Positions 54,538 to 63,583 are shown, counted from the first letter of the stretch. The stretch is 64,000 nt of DNA from Pseudoxanthomonas sp. PXM01 (GCF_014851815.1 NZ_JACVAJ010000001.1:806001-870000); one strand, 5' to 3'. Notes: generated by a model from the sequence alone, not told the origin. Program-made: numbers and translations.

Positions 54538-54925
54538 CAAGTGCGCTCACTGTGTGACGTGGGACGCACATCGTAGGAAGCGTAAACCCGGCGTGAACAA
54601 TCATCTCCGCGCATGTGGAGATAACCTGTTACCCGCATATCGAGATAACCGCTGCATATTCCATTAGGCAAGGAACCATGTTCCGGGCAGCTGCGACACG
54701 GACTCATGCTGGCGGCGCATGTGGTCATGACGCTTCGCCACTTCATGCGATCAGGCCACGGCGCTACATCTGGCATGCCCGCTCCAGCCGGCGCAATGCA
54801 TCCTTGACCGGGAACGGGACCCGGTCGATGCGTCGTCCACGACGAAGCCTCTTACCCTTTCGATGCTTCGAGGACGACGCCAGGACGCCGCCGCTGGAGC
54901 GGGCGGTTCTCTTACGAAGCGCGCG
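54538..54925. other. Intergenic region upstream of receptor, with repeats
   Basis: About 390 nt without a gene I can support. The receptor-proximal part carries a pair of direct repeats and a GGAAC-CAT-GTTCC palindrome at 54672-54684. The rest, towards the XAC0095-like gene, shows no structure I can identify. Confidence 0.6.
54610..54650. promoter_or_regulatory. Two direct repeats CGCATRTSGAGATAACC
   Basis: Two 17-bp copies 24 nt apart (54610-54626 and 54634-54650) share 15 of 17 bases. They lie upstream of the receptor gene. A third, inverted copy with 14 of 17 matches to the second lies at 55244-55260, before the nitronate monooxygenase-like gene. The spacing of about two helical turns suits a dimeric regulator. 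Confidence 0.5.
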
Positions 54926-55156
54926 TCAGGGAGGCGCGGGCGCCGGCTGGTGCGCCCTGAACACCGCATGCAGGCGCTCATAGACGTACTCGTGGTCTTC
55001 GGGCGCCGCCAGCTTGAGCGCCGCGCCCGCAAGATTGGACCAGACTTCCGCGCGCGAGGCCGCTGCCGAGGCCTGGTACAGCACGTCCAGTTGCCGGTCG
55101 ATCTGGTCGACCATCGCATCGAGTTCCTGGCGCGATCTGAAGGCGGCGTTCGGCAT
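54926..55156 (-). CDS. XAC0095-like small protein
   Basis: 76 aa, helical and acidic, with FRSRQELDAMVDQIDRQLDV near the N terminus and HEYVYERLHAVFRAHQ near the end. It resembles the XAC0095 family found only in Xanthomonadaceae, with no settled function. GGAG lies 9 nt before the ATG giving MPNAAFRS; an upstream start would add 18 residues. It stands alone. Confidence 0.75.
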   Translation of the reverse strand: MPNAAFRSRQELDAMVDQIDRQLDVLYQASAAASRAEVWSNLAGAALKLAAPEDHEYVYERLHAVFRAHQPAPAPP

Positions 55157-55243
55157 GGCGGCGGGCTCCGTTCGAGGCCATCGCAACGTGCCAAACGCAT
55201 CGTTACCCACGGGTTAAAACATCCGCGTCCACTGCATGCCTCT

Positions 55244-55260
55244 GGTTATCGCGACATGCC
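55244..55260 (-). promoter_or_regulatory. Inverted third copy of the GATAACC repeat
   Basis: On the minus strand GGCATGTCGCGATAACC, matching the two repeats upstream of the large receptor gene. It lies 70 nt before the nitronate monooxygenase-like ATG and upstream of the divergent XAC0095-like gene. Confidence 0.4.
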
Positions 55261-55329
55261 GCGTGGTCATCACGCGTGCGCGCATCGGATCGTGACCCGT
55301 GCACGTGCGGGCAGGCGTAAGCTGGCGGC

Positions 55330-56364
55330 ATGGAATCCCTCGCGTCTCTGCTCGGCACGTCCCTTCCCCTCATCCAGGCGCCGATGGCCGGCGTGCAGGA
55401 CGAAACGCTCGCCATCGCGGTCGCCCATGCCGGCGGCGTCGGCTCCCTCCCCTGCGCGATGCTGGACCCGGCGCAACTCGAGTCCGCACTGCGCGCCTTC
55501 GCGACTTTGCCGCGGCCGATCAACCTCAACTTCTTCTGCCACGCGATGGCCGAGCCGGATGCTGCCGATGGGCGACGCTGGCGCGATGCATTGATGCCGT
55601 ACTACGCCGAGTACGGGGTCGAACCGCCCGCACCCTCGACAGCCGGCGCACGTCGTCCGCTCGATGCGGCGACCGTCGATTTGCTGGAGGCATTCCGGCC
55701 GCGGATCGTGAGCTTCCACTTCGGATTACCGGACGCGCCCCTGTTGGCGCGCATCAAGGGCTGGGGTGCCACCGTGCTGTCGTCGGCGACCACCGTGGAA
55801 GAAGGACGATGGCTGCAACGCCAAGGTGCGGACGCGGTGATCGCGCAGGGCATCGAGGCCGGCGGCCACCGCGGACATTTCCTCTCCGACGACCTGACCA
55901 TCCAGCCCGGCACGCACGAACTGGTGGCCGCACTGTCGAAAGCGCTGGCCGTGCCGGTGATCGCGGCCGGCGGCGTCGGCGACCGCGCCGACGTGCGCGC
56001 CTTGCTGGCGGCTGGCGCCAGTGCGGTACAGGCCGGCACCGCCTATCTGCTGTGCCCGGAAGCCACGACCTCGGCCGTGCATCGGGCAGCCTTGCAGGAA
56101 CCGGGGCGCGACGCCGCGGTGACCAACCTCTTCAGCGGTCGCCCGGCACGCGGCCTGGTGAACCGGCTGATGCGTGAGCTTGGTGCGCTGTCGGAGCTGC
56201 CGCCCACGTTTCCGTGGGCTTCGCAAGCCCTGGCACCGCTGCGGGCGGCGGCGGAAGCGCGCGGACGCGATGATTTCTCGCCGCTGTGGTCCGGCGCGCG
56301 TCCCGGTACGCAGGCGGGACGGGATGCCGCGCGGGTCACTCGGCAGCTGATGGGCGCCGGCTGA
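55330..56364 (+). CDS. Nitronate monooxygenase-like FMN enzyme
   Basis: 344 aa TIM-barrel flavoprotein of the nitronate monooxygenase/2-nitropropane dioxygenase group. It has PLIQAPMAGV at the N terminus, GIEAGGHRGHF around 176-186 (FMN phosphate region), PVIAAGGVGDRADV and QAGTAYLLCPEA. These enzymes oxidise alkyl nitronates such as propionate-3-nitronate to the carbonyl compound. The exact substrate is unknown. It stands alone with its own short control region. Confidence 0.9.
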   Translation: MESLASLLGTSLPLIQAPMAGVQDETLAIAVAHAGGVGSLPCAMLDPAQLESALRAFATLPRPINLNFFCHAMAEPDAADGRRWRDALMPYYAEYGVEPPAPSTAGARRPLDAATVDLLEAFRPRIVSFHFGLPDAPLLARIKGWGATVLSSATTVEEGRWLQRQGADAVIAQGIEAGGHRGHFLSDDLTIQPGTHELVAALSKALAVPVIAAGGVGDRADVRALLAAGASAVQAGTAYLLCPEATTSAVHRAALQEPGRDAAVTNLFSGRPARGLVNRLMRELGALSELPPTFPWASQALAPLRAAAEARGRDDFSPLWSGARPGTQAGRDAARVTRQLMGAG

Positions 56365-56609
56365 CTCGCGGAGCCGCGGGCCCCTGCACCGTTTCCGCTT
56401 CCGTCGGGCGGCACGGCATCAGCGCCGACAACCACGTCTGCTGGGCCGGGACCGCCCCTGCATCCGATCGCCGCGATGACGCGTAACGTCAGTTTCAGGC
56501 GCTGGATGGGCACGACGTCGCGGCCATTCGGCGCGCACGCGCCCGACGGCGGGTCCGGCAGGTGGCATGGGACTTGCTTGAAAGGCCGGGATCAGACAAG
56601 GGGACATCG

Positions 56610-57290
56610 ATGGGATCGCAACACCGCGGATGGCCGGCATGGACCGGACTGCTGGCGCTGGCGTTCACCCTGCTTCCCCGCGCGCAGGCCGCCGAGGTGC
56701 GCTTCGACGTGACCGGCGCCGGTGTGCCCGTTGCCGACGCTGTCATCAGCCTGCAGGACGGCACGTCCTCCTCGAGCCGCAACGCCACCGCGCGCATGGA
56801 TCAGCAGCATTCCGCCTTCGTCCCTGCGGTGTTGCCGGTGCAGGCGGGCACGGTGGTGTCCTTTCCCAACCGCGACAACATCCAGCACCACGTCTATTCA
56901 TTCTCGCAGCCGCGCCAGTTCCAGATTCCGCTGTACTCCGGCAACAAGGCCGCCCCGATCCGTTTCGAGAAGCCCGGCGTGGTGGTGGTTGGCTGCAACA
57001 TCCATGACTGGATGATCGGCCACATCGTCGTGCTCGACACTCCCTACTTCGGCAAGACCGGCGCCGACGGCCGCCTGCGACTGGACGTGCCGCCCGGCCG
57101 CTACACCGTGCGCGTCTGGCATGTACGCGGTGCGGGCGCGCCGCTGCAGCGCACGCTGGTGGTACCAGCCGCGGGCACCTCGTCGTCGCTGCAGGTGTCG
57201 CTGGTGGCGGCCAAGGAGGAGGCGCGCGGCAGCGACAGGCTGCGCTCGCTGCAGGAGAAGTTCCGCCAGCTGAAGAGCACGACGCCTTGA
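56610..57290 (+). CDS. Cupredoxin-like methylamine-utilization family protein
   Basis: 226 aa exported protein (signal peptide ending about AQA-AE, 25-29). It has a cupredoxin-like fold with an apparent type-1 copper set: His94 (NIQHHVYSF), Cys129, His132 and Met135 (CNIHDWM). A small beta-sandwich tail follows (GADGRLRLDVPPGRYTVRVW). Such proteins are annotated as methylamine utilization proteins, but no mau cluster is present. AAGGGGA precedes the ATG by 7 nt. It is the first gene of a four-gene operon with a GGDEF-EAL protein, a DUF3034 protein and a globin. Confidence 0.85.
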   Translation: MGSQHRGWPAWTGLLALAFTLLPRAQAAEVRFDVTGAGVPVADAVISLQDGTSSSSRNATARMDQQHSAFVPAVLPVQAGTVVSFPNRDNIQHHVYSFSQPRQFQIPLYSGNKAAPIRFEKPGVVVVGCNIHDWMIGHIVVLDTPYFGKTGADGRLRLDVPPGRYTVRVWHVRGAGAPLQRTLVVPAAGTSSSLQVSLVAAKEEARGSDRLRSLQEKFRQLKSTTP

Positions 57291-59641
57291 AGCCACGCCG
57301 CTTCCAGACACGCGTCATCGCGGTGATGATCGCGGTGGTCGCAGCGGCGCAGCTGGCCACGTTCGCGGTGGTGACGTTGTCCACGCAGCGCGCGGTGTCG
57401 TCACGGCTGCAGCAGGAACTGGAGGTGGGCCAGCGCGTCTGGGAGCAGTTCCAGGAGAGCCGCTCCGAGCAGTTGCTCGCGTCGGCCTCGGTGCTGGCGG
57501 ACGACTATGGCTTCCGCGCGGCGGTCGCCAGCGGCGACATCCCCACGCTTCGCTCCGCGCTGGACAATCATGGCACCCGCATCGGCGCGGACCTGGCCTG
57601 GCAGTTCTCGCCGGAGGGACGCTGGCAGGCCAGTGCCAACGACATGGCGCAGCCTTCGTCGGAGGTGGTGACCCGGCTCATGGCGCAGGCACGCGAGGAC
57701 GGTATCGCCCTGCAGACCGTGGTCGCACGCGATGCGCTCTACCTGGTCGTGATGCTGCCGGTGATGGCGCCGGAACCGGTCGGCTGGCTCGCGGTGGGCC
57801 GCCGCTACGATGACGCCTTGGCGCGGCAGTTCCACCGCCTGACCGGCCTGGAGGCGGCCTTCGTCACCAACGGTGCGGCTACGACGCAAGTCCATGCGTC
57901 GACACTGCCGGTTGACGAGCGTGCCGCACTCAGCGCCGCCGCGACCGTCGGCGATGCCGCGCTGCGCGAGATCAACGTGGGCCAGTCCCACTATCTGTCG
58001 ACCTCGCACCCGCTGGCGGGTGACGGCGATGCGCGCGTGGTGCTGCTCGATTCCTACGATCGCGCGTTCGCGCCCTACCGCACCTTGCGCTCACGCATCC
58101 TGATGCTCTCGGGCCTGGCCACCTTGCTGGCGGTCGTGATGGCGGTGGCACTGGGCCGCGGCATCAGCCGGCCGGTGTCGCGACTGGCGCAGGCCGCGCG
58201 CCGCATCCAGGCCGGCGACTACACCCAGGCCGCGGTCCCGGGTGGCAGTCGCGAGATGGAAGAACTCGCGGGCGCCTTCGACCGCATGCAGTCGGACATC
58301 GCCGCACGCGAGGAACGCATCCTCCATCAGGCCCACCACGACGGACTGACGGGTCTGCCCAATCGCAGCCATGCCTACAACCGGCTGCAGGCGGCGATCC
58401 AAGAGGGCGGCGACGTCGCGGTGCTGGTGATGGACATCAACCGCTTCAAGGAGATCAACGACACGCTGGGCCACGACTTCGGCGATCAGGTGCTGCGCGA
58501 AGTCGCGCGCCGCCTGCGCTCCATGCTGGATCCGGCGCACCTGGTCGCACGGCTGGGCGGCGATGAGTTCATGGTGTTGCTGGACGGTCTGTCCGGCGAC
58601 GCCGCCTTGCGCCAGGCACAGGCGCTGTGGGAAGGGCTCAAGCAGCCACTGGATCTGCCGAGCACGCGGGTCAGTGTGGAGGGCAGCGTGGGCCTGGCCT
58701 GCCATCCCCGCCACGGCCACGATCCGGACACGTTGCTGCGGCGTGCCGATATAGCGCTGTACGACGCCAAGGCTGCGCACGGTGGCGTGGCGGTCTATGA
58801 GCCCGGTCGCGACGAACTGCACCTGCGGCAACTGCAATTGATGACCGACCTGCGCCAGGCCATCCGCGGCGGACAGTTGGAACTGAAGTTCCAGCCCAAG
58901 CTAGACGCAGCGAGTGCACGCGTGCAACACGTCGAGGCTCTGGTGCGTTGGCGGCATCCGACGCTGGGAATGGTGGCACCCGACGAATTCATCCCGCTGG
59001 CCGAGCGCTCAGGTTTCATCCATGAACTCACCCGCTTCGTGCTGGACCAGGCGCTGTCTTGCAACGCCGCCTGGCGATCCGACGGAATGGACTTGGGGCT
59101 GGCGGTGAACCTGTCGGCGATGGATCTGCTGGACGCCGATCTGCCCGACTACATCGAACAACGGCTGGCCCTGCATGGGGTGCCGGCCGCGCGTGTGATC
59201 CTGGAAGTCACCGAAAGCGCGCTGATGCAGGACATCGAATACGCGCTGCGCATGCTGCACCGGCTGAAGGGCTGCGGCGTGCGCCTGGCGATCGACGACT
59301 TCGGTACCGGCTATTCCTCGCTGGCGCAGCTCAAGCGCATGCCGGTTGACGAACTGAAGATCGACAAGAGCTTCGTCATGCAGTTGGAAGAAGGCAGCGA
59401 CGATGCGGTGATCGTGCGCTCCACCATCGAACTGGGACACAACATGGGCTTGTCGGTGATCGCCGAGGGCGTGGAGAACGACCACGCGCTCGCGCTGCTG
59501 CGTCGTTACCGCTGCGACATGGTGCAGGGCTATCTGTTCAGTGCGCCGCTGGGCAGCGCCGACCTGATCGACTGGTGCCGCCGCCGCGCCCCGGCCACCG
59601 CCACCGCCACCGACGCGCTTTCGCTGGAATCCGACGCATGA
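57287..59641 (+). CDS. Membrane sensor HAMP-GGDEF-EAL protein
   Basis: 784 aa. The first transmembrane helix lies near 10-30, then a periplasmic sensor region (about 31-265), a second helix (about 268-289) and a HAMP linker (about 288-340). The GGDEF domain (about 345-505) has RLGGDEF and the EAL domain (about 520-775) has HVEALVRW, DDFGTG and LKIDKSF. Both catalytic motifs are intact, so it could make or degrade cyclic-di-GMP depending on a periplasmic signal. TTG start overlapping the cupredoxin-like stop. Coupling to a copper-site protein and a globin suggests redox, copper or gas sensing. Confidence 0.93.
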   Translation: MKPRRFQTRVIAVMIAVVAAAQLATFAVVTLSTQRAVSSRLQQELEVGQRVWEQFQESRSEQLLASASVLADDYGFRAAVASGDIPTLRSALDNHGTRIGADLAWQFSPEGRWQASANDMAQPSSEVVTRLMAQAREDGIALQTVVARDALYLVVMLPVMAPEPVGWLAVGRRYDDALARQFHRLTGLEAAFVTNGAATTQVHASTLPVDERAALSAAATVGDAALREINVGQSHYLSTSHPLAGDGDARVVLLDSYDRAFAPYRTLRSRILMLSGLATLLAVVMAVALGRGISRPVSRLAQAARRIQAGDYTQAAVPGGSREMEELAGAFDRMQSDIAAREERILHQAHHDGLTGLPNRSHAYNRLQAAIQEGGDVAVLVMDINRFKEINDTLGHDFGDQVLREVARRLRSMLDPAHLVARLGGDEFMVLLDGLSGDAALRQAQALWEGLKQPLDLPSTRVSVEGSVGLACHPRHGHDPDTLLRRADIALYDAKAAHGGVAVYEPGRDELHLRQLQLMTDLRQAIRGGQLELKFQPKLDAASARVQHVEALVRWRHPTLGMVAPDEFIPLAERSGFIHELTRFVLDQALSCNAAWRSDGMDLGLAVNLSAMDLLDADLPDYIEQRLALHGVPAARVILEVTESALMQDIEYALRMLHRLKGCGVRLAIDDFGTGYSSLAQLKRMPVDELKIDKSFVMQLEEGSDDAVIVRSTIELGHNMGLSVIAEGVENDHALALLRRYRCDMVQGYLFSAPLGSADLIDWCRRRAPATATATDALSLESDA

Positions 59642-60510
59642 ACCTGCTTCGCCCTTGCCTCCTCCTCCTCACCGGTGCTGCGTCGTGGCTGTCCGCCGCG
59701 CCGGCCTCCGCCGGACAAGGCCGCTTGCTGGCGACCGGCGGCGCCACCCAGATCGAAGGTGCGGCCGGCGGCGGCATCGTGCCGTGGGCCGTGCTGTCCG
59801 GGTACGGCACCGACGAGCAGCATGGCGGCGCCGCCTTCTACACACGCGTCGACACCGGCGACTACGCCCTCGACGCCTACGGTGCGTCGTACACCTTCGG
59901 CAACCGGCTGGAAGTGTCGTTCGCCCGCCAGTCCTTCGACCTGGGTGAACTGCAGCGGCGCCTGTCGCTGCCATGGGACTCGCTGGACCAGGACGTGTAC
60001 GGCGCCAAGCTGCGCATGACCGGCGACCTGGTCTACGGCCGGTCCCCGCAGATCAGCGTGGGCATGCAGCACAAGCGCCTGCGCGACGGCACGCTGCCGT
60101 TGGCAATCGGCGCGCGCGACGACAGCGGTACCGATGCCTACGTCAGCGCCAGCAAATTGTTCCTCGACGCCGCTGGCGGTTACCAGTTGCTGCTCAACGC
60201 GACCTTGCGTTCGAGCAACGCCAACCAAGCGGGACTGCTTGGCTTCGGCGGCGACCGGCGCGCGGACCGCACATGGCTATGGGAGGGATCGGCGGCCGTG
60301 CTGCTCGATCCTCGCTTCGCCGTGGGCGTGGAATACCGGCAGAAGCCCGACAACCTCGGCTTCGCCCGCGAAGACGATTGGCGCGACCTCTTCATCGCCT
60401 GGTTCCCGACCAAGCACGTCGCCGTCGTCGGTGCGTGGGCGGACCTGGGCAGCATCGCCACGCTGGACGACCAGCGCGGCGCCTATGTTTCCGTGCAATT
60501 GAGCTTCTGA
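59638..60510 (+). CDS. DUF3034 outer-membrane barrel-like protein
   Basis: 290 aa. After a signal peptide (PCLLLLTGAASWLSAAPASA) the sequence has alternating aromatic/hydrophobic strands ending in YVSVQLSF, typical of an outer-membrane beta-barrel. The DUF3034 family starts around GRLLATGGATQIEGAAGGGI. The function is unknown. The ATG overlaps the GGDEF-EAL stop (ATGA). Confidence 0.85.
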   Translation: MNLLRPCLLLLTGAASWLSAAPASAGQGRLLATGGATQIEGAAGGGIVPWAVLSGYGTDEQHGGAAFYTRVDTGDYALDAYGASYTFGNRLEVSFARQSFDLGELQRRLSLPWDSLDQDVYGAKLRMTGDLVYGRSPQISVGMQHKRLRDGTLPLAIGARDDSGTDAYVSASKLFLDAAGGYQLLLNATLRSSNANQAGLLGFGGDRRADRTWLWEGSAAVLLDPRFAVGVEYRQKPDNLGFAREDDWRDLFIAWFPTKHVAVVGAWADLGSIATLDDQRGAYVSVQLSF

Positions 60511-60520
60511 GGTGACGGGC

Positions 60521-60988
60521 ATGCGCATCGCGACCACCCTGCTGCTGGCCTGCCTGCTGTCGATCGCCGGCTGCGCGTCCACTCCTCCGGCGAAGGACGC
60601 GCTGTACGAGGGATTGGGCGGGCGCAGCGGCATCGAGGCACTGGTCGAGACCTTGCTGTTCCGCGTGTCGGACGATCCCCGCATTGCGCACCACTTCAAG
60701 GACGTCAACATCATCAACCTCAATGACAGGTTGGTGGAGTTCCTGTGCGTGCAAGCGGGCGGCCCATGCTCGTATGTCGGCAAGGAGATGGCCGAGGCAC
60801 ACAAGCACGTCAAGGTCGCCGAGGCCGACTTCAACGCGCTGGTCGAAGACCTGATGTGGGCCATGGACGAACAGGGTCTGCCGCGCACTACCCAGAACCA
60901 GCTGCTGCGGCGCCTGGCGGCACTCCAGCGCGAGGTGGTGCGTCGTGGACCCCCACCCGTGGAAGCCCCGCTGCAACCTCCGCACTGA
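60521..60988 (+). CDS. Truncated hemoglobin (group I-like) lipoprotein
   Basis: 155 aa. A lipoprotein signal ends at Cys18 (LSIAGC). The globin part has YEGLGGRSGIEALVE at its start and LVEFLCVQAGGPC, with the proximal-helix segment EMAEAHKHVKV carrying likely heme ligand His94. Group I truncated globins bind O2 or NO. A lipid-anchored, probably periplasmic form is uncommon. GAGG is 8 nt before the ATG. It closes the four-gene operon. Confidence 0.88.
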   Translation: MRIATTLLLACLLSIAGCASTPPAKDALYEGLGGRSGIEALVETLLFRVSDDPRIAHHFKDVNIINLNDRLVEFLCVQAGGPCSYVGKEMAEAHKHVKVAEADFNALVEDLMWAMDEQGLPRTTQNQLLRRLAALQREVVRRGPPPVEAPLQPPH

Positions 60989-61120
60989 AGACACACCCGC
61001 GTTTCATCCCCGTCAGGCCCGCTTTGGTCATGGCGACCGGCCTTTCGTCGCACCCCGCTGGTGGATGGTGCACGGGGTCGTCACCCTGTCCCTGACCACT
61101 GCCGTCCATGGGACCTGCTG

Positions 61121-61345
61121 ATGAAAACCCTGTTCGCCCTGCTCGCCTGGTGCGTGCTGCTCGTCCTGTGCTGGCCACTTGCCCTGCTGGCGCTGGTCGC
61201 CTGGCCGTTCGTCTGGCTGCTGTCGCTGCCGTTCCGCCTGGTCGGCATCACCTTCTCGGCGCTGTTCGCCTTCCTGCACGCCGTGCTGATGCTGCCGGCG
61301 CGTCTGCTGGGCGGCCGCCCGCGGGCACCGCTGGTGTCGGCATGA
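61121..61345 (+). CDS. Small hydrophobic membrane protein
   Basis: 74 aa, almost entirely hydrophobic in two long stretches (about 3-30 and 31-60), ending in a positively charged tail (ARLLGGRPRAPLVSA). Family unknown. Its stop overlaps the next start (ATGA), so translation is coupled to an NTF2-like protein. Confidence 0.7.
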   Translation: MKTLFALLAWCVLLVLCWPLALLALVAWPFVWLLSLPFRLVGITFSALFAFLHAVLMLPARLLGGRPRAPLVSA

Positions 61346-61857
61346 CCACCGCGCGTTGGCGCAGGGCGAGAACCGCCTTCTGCGGTCTGCTGGGTACCGC
61401 GCTGCTGTGCGGCGCGGTCGAGGCGACGGCGGCCGCCGAGCGCACGCCCGAGCAGCTGACCGAGGCCATCGCTGCGCTGGACACGGCCGTGTTCGACACG
61501 TTCAACACCTGCGCAGATCCGGCGCAGCTGACAAAGCACGCCGCCTACTTCGACGAGGCGGTGGAGTTCTACCACGACAACGGCGGCGTCACCTGGACGC
61601 GCGACGACATGATCGCCCGCACGCGCGAGTACGTCTGCGGCCGCTATCGACGCGAGCTGGTCCCCGGCACGCTGGAGGTCTTCCCAATCAAGGGTTTCGG
61701 CGCGATCTCGCAAGGAACGCACCGCTTCTGTGCGCTGCCGGAAAAGGACTGCGCGGGCGAAGCCGATTTCGTGATGGTCTGGCGCGAACGCGACAGCCAG
61801 TGGCAGGTGACCCGCGTGCTGAGCTACGCCCACCGGCCGGCGGCCCACGCGCCCTGA
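61342..61857 (+). CDS. Exported NTF2-like (DUF4440 type) protein
   Basis: 171 aa. A signal peptide (AFCGLLGTALLCGAVEATAAA) precedes an NTF2-like/DUF4440 fold (HAAYFDEAVEFYHDNGGVTW; DFVMVWRERDSQWQVTRVLS). Four cysteines (about 57, 98, 129 and 136) may form disulfides. Family members vary widely in function and often bind small ligands. It is coupled to the preceding small membrane gene. Confidence 0.82.
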   Translation: MTTARWRRARTAFCGLLGTALLCGAVEATAAAERTPEQLTEAIAALDTAVFDTFNTCADPAQLTKHAAYFDEAVEFYHDNGGVTWTRDDMIARTREYVCGRYRRELVPGTLEVFPIKGFGAISQGTHRFCALPEKDCAGEADFVMVWRERDSQWQVTRVLSYAHRPAAHAP

Positions 61858-61953
61858 GCCCGACAGGACTTCGCACCCGCTTCACACACGCCCCGCCCTC
61901 GCTGCACGACGGTCGCCGATCCTCTGCCCTGCACCTCCCGCAGACACGGAACC

Positions 61954-62526
61954 ATGGCGATGACCAGCGATACCTACTCCAACGCCATCGCGTGGATCCG
62001 CGTACTGCGCCCCTTCGCATGGGGCGGCGCCATGCTGTTGCTGCCCGCGCCCTGGGTGGCGATGCAGTTCACCCACGAGGTGGCCTGGACCGGCAGCGAT
62101 TTCATCGTCTTCGGCGCGATGCTGCTGACCGCCTGCGTGGCCTTCGAGATGGCGACGCGTGTGGCGCGCGTGCCCAGCTACCTGCTGGCCAGCCTGATCG
62201 CGATCGGCGCGGCCTTCCTGCTGCTGTGGGCGAACCTGGCCGTCGGCATCGTCGACGAGCCCGAACATGCCGCCAACCTGCTCTTCCTCGGCGTACTGGC
62301 CGTCGGCGCCATCGGCAGCGGACTGGTCCGTCTGCAGGCACGCGGCATGGCCTGCGTGCTGGCGGCGATGGCGGTCGTCCAGATGGTGGCAGGCGGCATC
62401 GCCATGCGGATGGACACGCAGGAATCGCCTGCCTTCGTGCTGGCCTTCACCGGCCTGTACGTCGTGGCGTGGCTCTCGTCCGCCCTGCTGTTCCACAAGG
62501 CGGCGAAATCATGCCTCGCGGAGTGA
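61954..62526 (+). CDS. Polytopic membrane protein of unknown function
   Basis: 190 aa with six predicted helices (about 26-36, 49-67, 74-90, 104-122, 129-147 and 159-179). It starts MAMTSDTYSNAIAWIRVLRP. No family is recognised. Its stop and the stop of the converging NTF2-like gene are adjacent, forming TGATCA. Confidence 0.8.
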   Translation: MAMTSDTYSNAIAWIRVLRPFAWGGAMLLLPAPWVAMQFTHEVAWTGSDFIVFGAMLLTACVAFEMATRVARVPSYLLASLIAIGAAFLLLWANLAVGIVDEPEHAANLLFLGVLAVGAIGSGLVRLQARGMACVLAAMAVVQMVAGGIAMRMDTQESPAFVLAFTGLYVVAWLSSALLFHKAAKSCLAE

Positions 62527-62958
62527 TCACCGCGGCTTCATGTGCCACAACGCATTGACGATGATCCAGCGGTCGCCGTAACGGCCCATGTGGAAATGGT
62601 CGACGAACCACGGCGTCTCGAGGCGCACGACGGCGGTCTCGGCGGTGACGTCGAGGATGCGGCAGCTGCGGTTCCACTGGTCCTTCGGCGTCTTCAGCGC
62701 GCCCTGCCGGGTCAGCGAAACCAGTTCGTCCTTCGACATGCGGCGCAGGCCGAGGCGTTCGTCCGGCGTATCGCCGATGACCGAGCGCTTGGCCAGGTCC
62801 GGGTGCAGCGCGCGCGCCACGCGGGCGGGGTCGCCTTCCAGCTGGCCGTCGACGTAGTCGAAGCAGGTCGCCTCGATCGCGGCCAGGGTGGTGGCGTCGG
62901 CCATGGGCACGGGTGCCGTGGCGGCGGTGGCCGCCATGACCAGGGACAGCAGGGACAT
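62527..62958 (-). CDS. Exported NTF2-like (lumazine-binding type) protein
   Basis: 143 aa. A short signal peptide (SLLSLVMAATAATAPVP) is followed by an NTF2-like fold (AIEATCFDYVDGQLEGDPAR, ALHPDLAKR and RWIIVNALWHMKPR), matching the putative lumazine-binding family. AAGGAG is 7 nt before the ATG. Function unknown. The GFA-family gene lies upstream on the same strand. Confidence 0.85.
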   Translation of the reverse strand: MSLLSLVMAATAATAPVPMADATTLAAIEATCFDYVDGQLEGDPARVARALHPDLAKRSVIGDTPDERLGLRRMSKDELVSLTRQGALKTPKDQWNRSCRILDVTAETAVVRLETPWFVDHFHMGRYGDRWIIVNALWHMKPR

Positions 62959-63086
62959 CGGGATCTCCTTCGCGTGGAATGGCCTGGGGCACATCGCCCG
63001 TTCCCTGACACGGGAACGGGTGCACCGACGGGCCATGCTCTCCGCAGGCCGACGCACAGACACGTGCCGGAAGTCCGGCTGTCGCC

Positions 63087-63512
63087 TCACAGATGCCGCA
63101 GATAGGCCGGCGCGTGGTCCCAAACGTCGTGGCGGCCGTCTTCGTACTGCACGGGAACCGCAGCCAACTGCGCATCGTCCAGGCCGTCCAGGGTGGCGAC
63201 GTTGACCGCATGGAACCAGCCGTTGAATGGTGCCATCGCCAGGTATCCCTTGCTGAAACCGCGCACGCCGCAGTGGCGGCAGAAGTAGTGGTGCACGTGG
63301 CCTTCGGGCCATCCGGAATCACGGGCGCGGTAATCCGACAGTGCCTCGGCGCCCTGCAGCAGGCGGAAACTGCCCTCCCCCAGCACGAAGGCCTTCCACA
63401 TGCGGGTCTTCAGGCAGAAGCTGCAGTTGCAGCGTCGCGTGCCGGCGGTCAGGTCCAGGTCGCACTCGTAGCGCACGGCGCCGCAATGGCAGCTGCCGGT
63501 ATGGGTCTGCAT
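63087..63512 (-). CDS. GFA-family (CENP-V/Gfa) zinc protein
   Basis: 141 aa. Zinc-binding cysteines are seen in GSCHCGAVRYEC, RRCNCSFC and HHYFCRHCGVRGFS. The namesake Gfa was proposed to help glutathione react with formaldehyde, but most members have no confirmed role. GGAGCG precedes the ATG. It is upstream of the NTF2-like gene but separated from it by 128 nt. Confidence 0.9.
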   Translation of the reverse strand: MQTHTGSCHCGAVRYECDLDLTAGTRRCNCSFCLKTRMWKAFVLGEGSFRLLQGAEALSDYRARDSGWPEGHVHHYFCRHCGVRGFSKGYLAMAPFNGWFHAVNVATLDGLDDAQLAAVPVQYEDGRHDVWDHAPAYLRHL

Positions 63513-63583
63513 GGCACGCTCCTTTCATCCAGTCAGGGTCTGTCAGGACGACGAACCGGAGCGACGTGAATCGACACGCCCCG

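Noticed and set aside
56610..57290. Part of a methylamine dehydrogenase cluster
   Set aside because: The protein family name suggests it, but no mau structural or maturation genes are nearby.
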